From Candidatus Competibacteraceae bacterium (lineage in GTDB: Bacteria; Pseudomonadota; Gammaproteobacteria; Competibacterales; Competibacteraceae), in contig JADJPA010000001.1 in assembly GCA_016713505.1 (NCBI GenBank), forward strand, positions 1,116,001 through 1,180,000: a stretch of 64,000 nt of DNA, in the 5' to 3' direction. Below are positions 61,041 to 64,000 of this stretch, one piece after another (within the stretch, counting starts at the first letter, position 1; the number at the start of each line of letters is the position of its first letter). Position numbers and translations under genes: made by a program. The notes under the pieces are model-generated. The model did not search any database. It saw only the letters and a list, made by a program, of their open reading frames with translations, and had not been told where the DNA came from.

Positions 61041-62288
61041 TTACGGCCAGACAGTCTCGCCAGCGTACAGGTCCGCCAGCGTCTCCCGGCGCCGCACTAC
61101 TTGAAAGCGCTCGCCGTCCACCATCACTTCGGCGACACGAGGCCGGGAATTGTAATTGGAGCTCATCGAAAAACCGTAAGCGCCCGCGGAACGCACCGCC
61201 AGCAGGTCACCCGCTTCGACGGTCAATTCTCGATCCTTGCCGAGGAAATCGCCGGTTTCGCAGATCGGACCCACTACGTCGTAACGGCGCGGCTCGCCGG
61301 CGTTGCGCGCTGCGACCGGAATGATCGCCTGCCACGCCGAATACAGCGCCGGCCGCAACAGATCGTTCATCGCCGCGTCCACCACCGCAAAGCTTTTATC
61401 CTCACTTTGTTTCAATAATTCGACCCGCGTCACCAACAGGCCGGCGTTGCCGACGATGGCCCGACCGGGCTCGATCAGGATTCGGTAGGGCCGGCCGCGC
61501 AGGCGCTCCAGCAACGCGCCGGCCTGATCGGCCGGTAACGGCGGCTCTTCATCACGGTAGCGGATGCCCAAGCCGCCGCCGAGATCGAGATGGCGAATCG
61601 CGATCCCCTGGGCTTCCAACCGCGCCACCAACGCCAGCAGCCGCTCCAGCGCGTCCACGAACGGCGCGACCTGGGTCAGTTGCGAGCCGATATGGCAATC
61701 GACTCCGATGACGTTCAGGTGAGGTGAAGCGGCGGCGCGCGGGTAAACCGCCAGCGCCCGTTCGACCTCGATGCCGAATTTGTTCTGCTTCAGACCGGTG
61801 GAAATGTAGGGATGGGTGTTGGCGTCCACATCCGGGTTGATCCGCAGCGACACCGGCGCCCGTTGGCCGCGCGCCGCCGCCACGCGCTCCAACAGCAGCA
61901 GTTCCGCTTCGGATTCGACGTTGAAGCAATGAATGCCGACTTCCAAACCGCGCTCCAGCTCATCGCGGCGCTTGCCCACGCCTGAAAACACCACTTTGCC
62001 GGGGTCACCCCCCGCCGCCAGCACCCGCTCCAGCTCGCCGACCGACACGATGTCGAAACCCGACCCCAACCGCGCCAGCACGTTCAACACCGCCAAATTG
62101 CTGTTGGCCTTGACCGCGTAACACACCAGATGCGGCTGGTCGGCGAAGGCGCGGTCGAAGGCGCGCCAGTGGCGCTCGATGGTGGCGCGGGAGTAAATGT
62201 AACAGGGCGTGCCGACCGCCGCCGCGATGTCGGCGACCGGCACCTCCTCGGCGTACAAGCGGCCGCCGCGATACTCGAAATGATCCAT
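61041..62288 (-). CDS. lysA: Diaminopimelate decarboxylase
   Basis: LysA (415 residues) is the PLP enzyme that decarboxylates meso-diaminopimelate to lysine. The Schiff-base lysine lies in LVCYAVKANSNLAVL. HIGSQL is the specificity helix region, LDLGGGLGIRY and EPGRAIVGNAG hold the phosphate-binding glycines, and GPICETGDFLGKDR carries the catalytic cysteine of the dimer partner. It lies 3 nt after lptM, the usual order, and heads towards yccU. Confidence 0.95.
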   Translation of the reverse strand: MDHFEYRGGRLYAEEVPVADIAAAVGTPCYIYSRATIERHWRAFDRAFADQPHLVCYAVKANSNLAVLNVLARLGSGFDIVSVGELERVLAAGGDPGKVVFSGVGKRRDELERGLEVGIHCFNVESEAELLLLERVAAARGQRAPVSLRINPDVDANTHPYISTGLKQNKFGIEVERALAVYPRAAASPHLNVIGVDCHIGSQLTQVAPFVDALERLLALVARLEAQGIAIRHLDLGGGLGIRYRDEEPPLPADQAGALLERLRGRPYRILIEPGRAIVGNAGLLVTRVELLKQSEDKSFAVVDAAMNDLLRPALYSAWQAIIPVAARNAGEPRRYDVVGPICETGDFLGKDRELTVEAGDLLAVRSAGAYGFSMSSNYNSRPRVAEVMVDGERFQVVRRRETLADLYAGETVWP

Positions 62289-62291
62289 GGT

Positions 62292-62444
62292 TCAGGGCCT
62301 CGACGGCGGCGCTGGAGCCTGTTCGGAGGGCGGCGATTTGGCTTGCGGCTGGGGCAGATAGAGCGGGCCTTTCTGACCGCAACCGGCCAACAGCGCGGCC
62401 AACAGCAACCCTACCAGCGGTGCTCCAGGGCGAAACTCGTGCAT
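62292..62444 (-). CDS. lptM: LPS-assembly lipoprotein LptM (YifL-like)
   Basis: This 50-residue lipoprotein has a signal ending in the lipobox LLAGC (cysteine at residue 22) and the hallmark GCGQKGPLYLP directly after. A proline-rich tail follows. LptM binds the LptDE translocon of the outer membrane and helps its disulfides mature, a role shown in E. coli. The ATG complementary to 62442-62444 follows AAGGA. Position before lysA is conserved in gammaproteobacteria. Confidence 0.9.
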   Translation of the reverse strand: MHEFRPGAPLVGLLLAALLAGCGQKGPLYLPQPQAKSPPSEQAPAPPSRP

Positions 62445-62512
62445 TGCGGAAAATCCTTGCGAGAAACGAAAACGATTATCAGTATAACCTGCCTTGGACC
62501 GGCGGGTGCGGC

Positions 62513-62541
62513 TTGACAAGCCGACCGACTTCACGGCTAAT
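62513..62541 (+). promoter_or_regulatory. Candidate sigma-70 promoter of the carboxylesterase gene
   Basis: A consensus TTGACA at 62513-62518 is followed after 17 bp by GCTAAT at 62536-62541 (four of six bases). The expected start lies about 25 nt before the esterase ATG. Confidence 0.45.
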
Positions 62542-62571
62542 GCCGCCAGACTGCTTCCACGGGATTTGCTG

Positions 62572-63255
62572 ATGAACGAAACCGCGCTGACCACCGTCGA
62601 GATCGAACCCAAGCTCACCGCGCGCTCCAGCGTGATCTGGATGCACGGCTTGGGCGCTGACGCCCGCGACTTCGAGTCCATCGTGCCGGAATTGAAGCTG
62701 CCGGAGCCATCGGCCATCCGCTTCGTATTTCCCAACGCGCCGATCCGGCCGGTCACCGTCAACGGCGGGATGCGGATGCGAGCCTGGTACGACGTGCTGA
62801 GCATGGATTTGCCCCGCCAGGAAGACCCGGAGGGCGTTTACGCATCCGAGCGTGCCATTTTCGAGCTGATCGAGCGCGAGAAGAAGCGCGGCATCCTCGC
62901 CGAACGCATCGTGCTGGCCGGTTTTTCCCAGGGCGGCGCGATGGCTCTGCATACGGGCTTGCGCTACCCCGAGCGCTTGGCCGGCATTCTGGCGCTATCT
63001 TGCTACCTCCCCCTGGCCAGCAAGCTCAGCGGCGAACGCCGGCCGGCCAACCAGCAGACGCCGATCTTCATGACCCACGGCGATTACGATGCGGTGATTC
63101 CCATGCGCTATGGCAAGCAAAGCGCCGAAGCCCTGGAAACCTTGGGCTATCGGGTGGAATGGCAGGATTACGGCATGGGCCATGAGGTGTGCTGGGAGGA
63201 AATCCGCGACATCGCCCATTGGTTGGGCCGGGTGTTGGCGGTCGCGCCAGCCTGA
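62572..63255 (+). CDS. Carboxylesterase / phospholipase family alpha/beta hydrolase
   Basis: This 227-residue hydrolase belongs to the carboxylesterase 2 (EstB/YpfH-like) family. VIWMHGLGADARDFESIVPEL opens it (oxyanion region, read in parts). The nucleophilic serine lies in LAGFSQGGAMAL, the aspartate in THGDYDAVIPMRYG and the histidine in YGMGHEVCWEEI. No signal peptide is visible. Family members cleave small ester substrates or act as acyl-protein thioesterases. It is divergent from lptM and has its own candidate promoter. Confidence 0.9.
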   Translation: MNETALTTVEIEPKLTARSSVIWMHGLGADARDFESIVPELKLPEPSAIRFVFPNAPIRPVTVNGGMRMRAWYDVLSMDLPRQEDPEGVYASERAIFELIEREKKRGILAERIVLAGFSQGGAMALHTGLRYPERLAGILALSCYLPLASKLSGERRPANQQTPIFMTHGDYDAVIPMRYGKQSAEALETLGYRVEWQDYGMGHEVCWEEIRDIAHWLGRVLAVAPA

Positions 63256-63318
63256 GGGTAGCGGCGCACGCCGAACCGACGCTCGGCAGAGGTTCAACAT
63301 CCAACGGGTGAAGACATT

Positions 63319-64000
63319 ATGAAAATCTGCGATCTCACGGGCCAGCGAATCTTGATCACTCAGGCGAGCAGCTTCATGGGTCCGGCGCTGTGCCAGACCT
63401 TCGCCGAACTGGGCGCGACGGTCATCGCCGACGACCGGCCGTTGCTCGATCCAGACTTGCCCGCGCAAATGATCCAGGGCGCAGGCCCTATAGATGGGCT
63501 GGTCGCCAATCTGGCCCTACCCGCGCCGGCGACGCCAGCGGTCGCCGTCACCGATGATGAATGGCGGACGGTGTTCGCCCATCTGGTCGATCCGCTGCCT
63601 CGGCTGGTCCGCGCCGTGCTGCCGCACATGATCCAACGCCGGTCGGGGAAAATTCTGTTGATGGGCAGCGCCGCCGCCTTGCGCGGCATGAAACGCACCT
63701 CGTCTTACAGCGCGGCTCGCGGCGCGCAGTTGGCGTACATTCAAGCCGTGGGTGTGGAAGTCGCAGCCCATAATATCCAGGTCAACGCCATCGCCCAAAA
63801 CTTCGTCGATAATCCGACCTATTTTCCGCCCGAGGTTCAGGCCAACCCGGCGTTTCAGGAGCGGCTGAAACGGGAAGTGCCGCTGGCCAGGCTGGTGTCG
63901 GCCTCGGAGGATGCGGTGTTTGCCGCCTATCTGTGCAGCGAGGCCGCCAATTGTTTCGTCGGTCAGATTTTTCCGGTGTGTGGCGGATGGGTGGCGCGGT
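63319..64000 (+). CDS. Halohydrin dehalogenase-like SDR (3' end outside window)
   Basis: 227 codons are visible from the ATG at 63319, and the C-terminus is cut by the edge. The fold is short-chain reductase, but two family-defining sites are altered. The N-terminal glycine loop is replaced by TQASSFMG (Thr14-X4-Phe19-X-Gly21), and the triad is Ser117-X12-Tyr130-X3-Arg134 with Arg where SDRs have Lys. Both match the published signature of halohydrin dehalogenases, which open vicinal haloalcohols to epoxides by binding halide instead of NAD(P)H. NFVDNPTYFPPEV fits their halide-pocket loop. The function is inferred from motifs; the natural substrate is unknown. Confidence 0.7.
   Translation, partial: MKICDLTGQRILITQASSFMGPALCQTFAELGATVIADDRPLLDPDLPAQMIQGAGPIDGLVANLALPAPATPAVAVTDDEWRTVFAHLVDPLPRLVRAVLPHMIQRRSGKILLMGSAAALRGMKRTSSYSAARGAQLAYIQAVGVEVAAHNIQVNAIAQNFVDNPTYFPPEVQANPAFQERLKREVPLARLVSASEDAVFAAYLCSEAANCFVGQIFPVCGGWVAR

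Overview
The window is about 60% G+C, densely packed chromosomal DNA from a Gram-negative proteobacterium. The lptM-lysA-dapF-DUF484 order, RlmKL fusion, YadG/YadH, QmcA/NfeD, LptM and a PhoB/PhoR-SixA-Ppx array point to a gammaproteobacterium. A storage-polymer-forming lineage such as Competibacteraceae would fit, but that family assignment is inference. No rRNA, tRNA, CRISPR array, prophage or intact insertion sequence was seen.

Layout. 1-971 is the start of an ATP-grasp gene cut by the window edge. 1086-5285 is a complete amino-acid ABC transporter (aapJQMP). 5441-6604 encodes a secreted fibronectin-III protein with an internal repeat. 6680-9210 is a hemB-membrane protein-aroE operon, with a 22-bp inverted copy of the aroE 3' end beside it. 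10187-14860 holds phoB, phoR, a PilZ gene, sixA and ppx on one strand. 15050-19035 holds redox genes (trxB, ahpF, ahpC) interrupted by an AT-rich brnTA toxin-antitoxin pair with a 24-bp palindromic operator.

21455-33252 is the most notable region. It holds an Mcl2-type CitE-family gene, apbE, and an ABC exporter ATPase (yadG) whose permease (yadH) lies 4.9 kb away. Between them, on the opposite strand, are four genes resembling the C4/C5 branch of the 3-hydroxypropionate bi-cycle: smtA, smtB (succinyl-CoA:malate CoA-transferase), mcl (malyl/citramalyl-CoA lyase) and mct (mesaconyl-CoA C1-C4 transferase). A dicarboxylate TRAP transporter (dctPQM) follows. Together they suggest uptake of C4/C5 dicarboxylates and their interconversion with acetyl-CoA, glyoxylate, propionyl-CoA and pyruvate. 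The two hydratases the full route needs are not in the window.

33326-43517 carries housekeeping and envelope genes (DUF882, ybaK, rlmL, cobalamin adenosyltransferase, lytic transglycosylase, DUF1285, SPFH/NfeD pair, DUF218). A very AT-rich intergenic stretch is followed by a GC-rich, highly structured leader in front of the lytic transglycosylase. 43548-56539 reads mostly on the minus strand: an SDR, cysNC and cysD separated by an AT-richer glycosidase-like gene, an RfaH-like antiterminator, a fructosamine-kinase-like gene, a phosphodiesterase-like gene, dsbA, and the System II cytochrome c maturation genes ccsB-resB next to a cytochrome c4. 56717-62444 holds engB and the lysine/diaminopimelate block, in which a CoA-binding protein and a GNAT-nitrilase fusion sit between lysA and dapF. 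The window ends with a carboxylesterase and a reductase-fold gene that carries the sequence signature of halohydrin dehalogenases.
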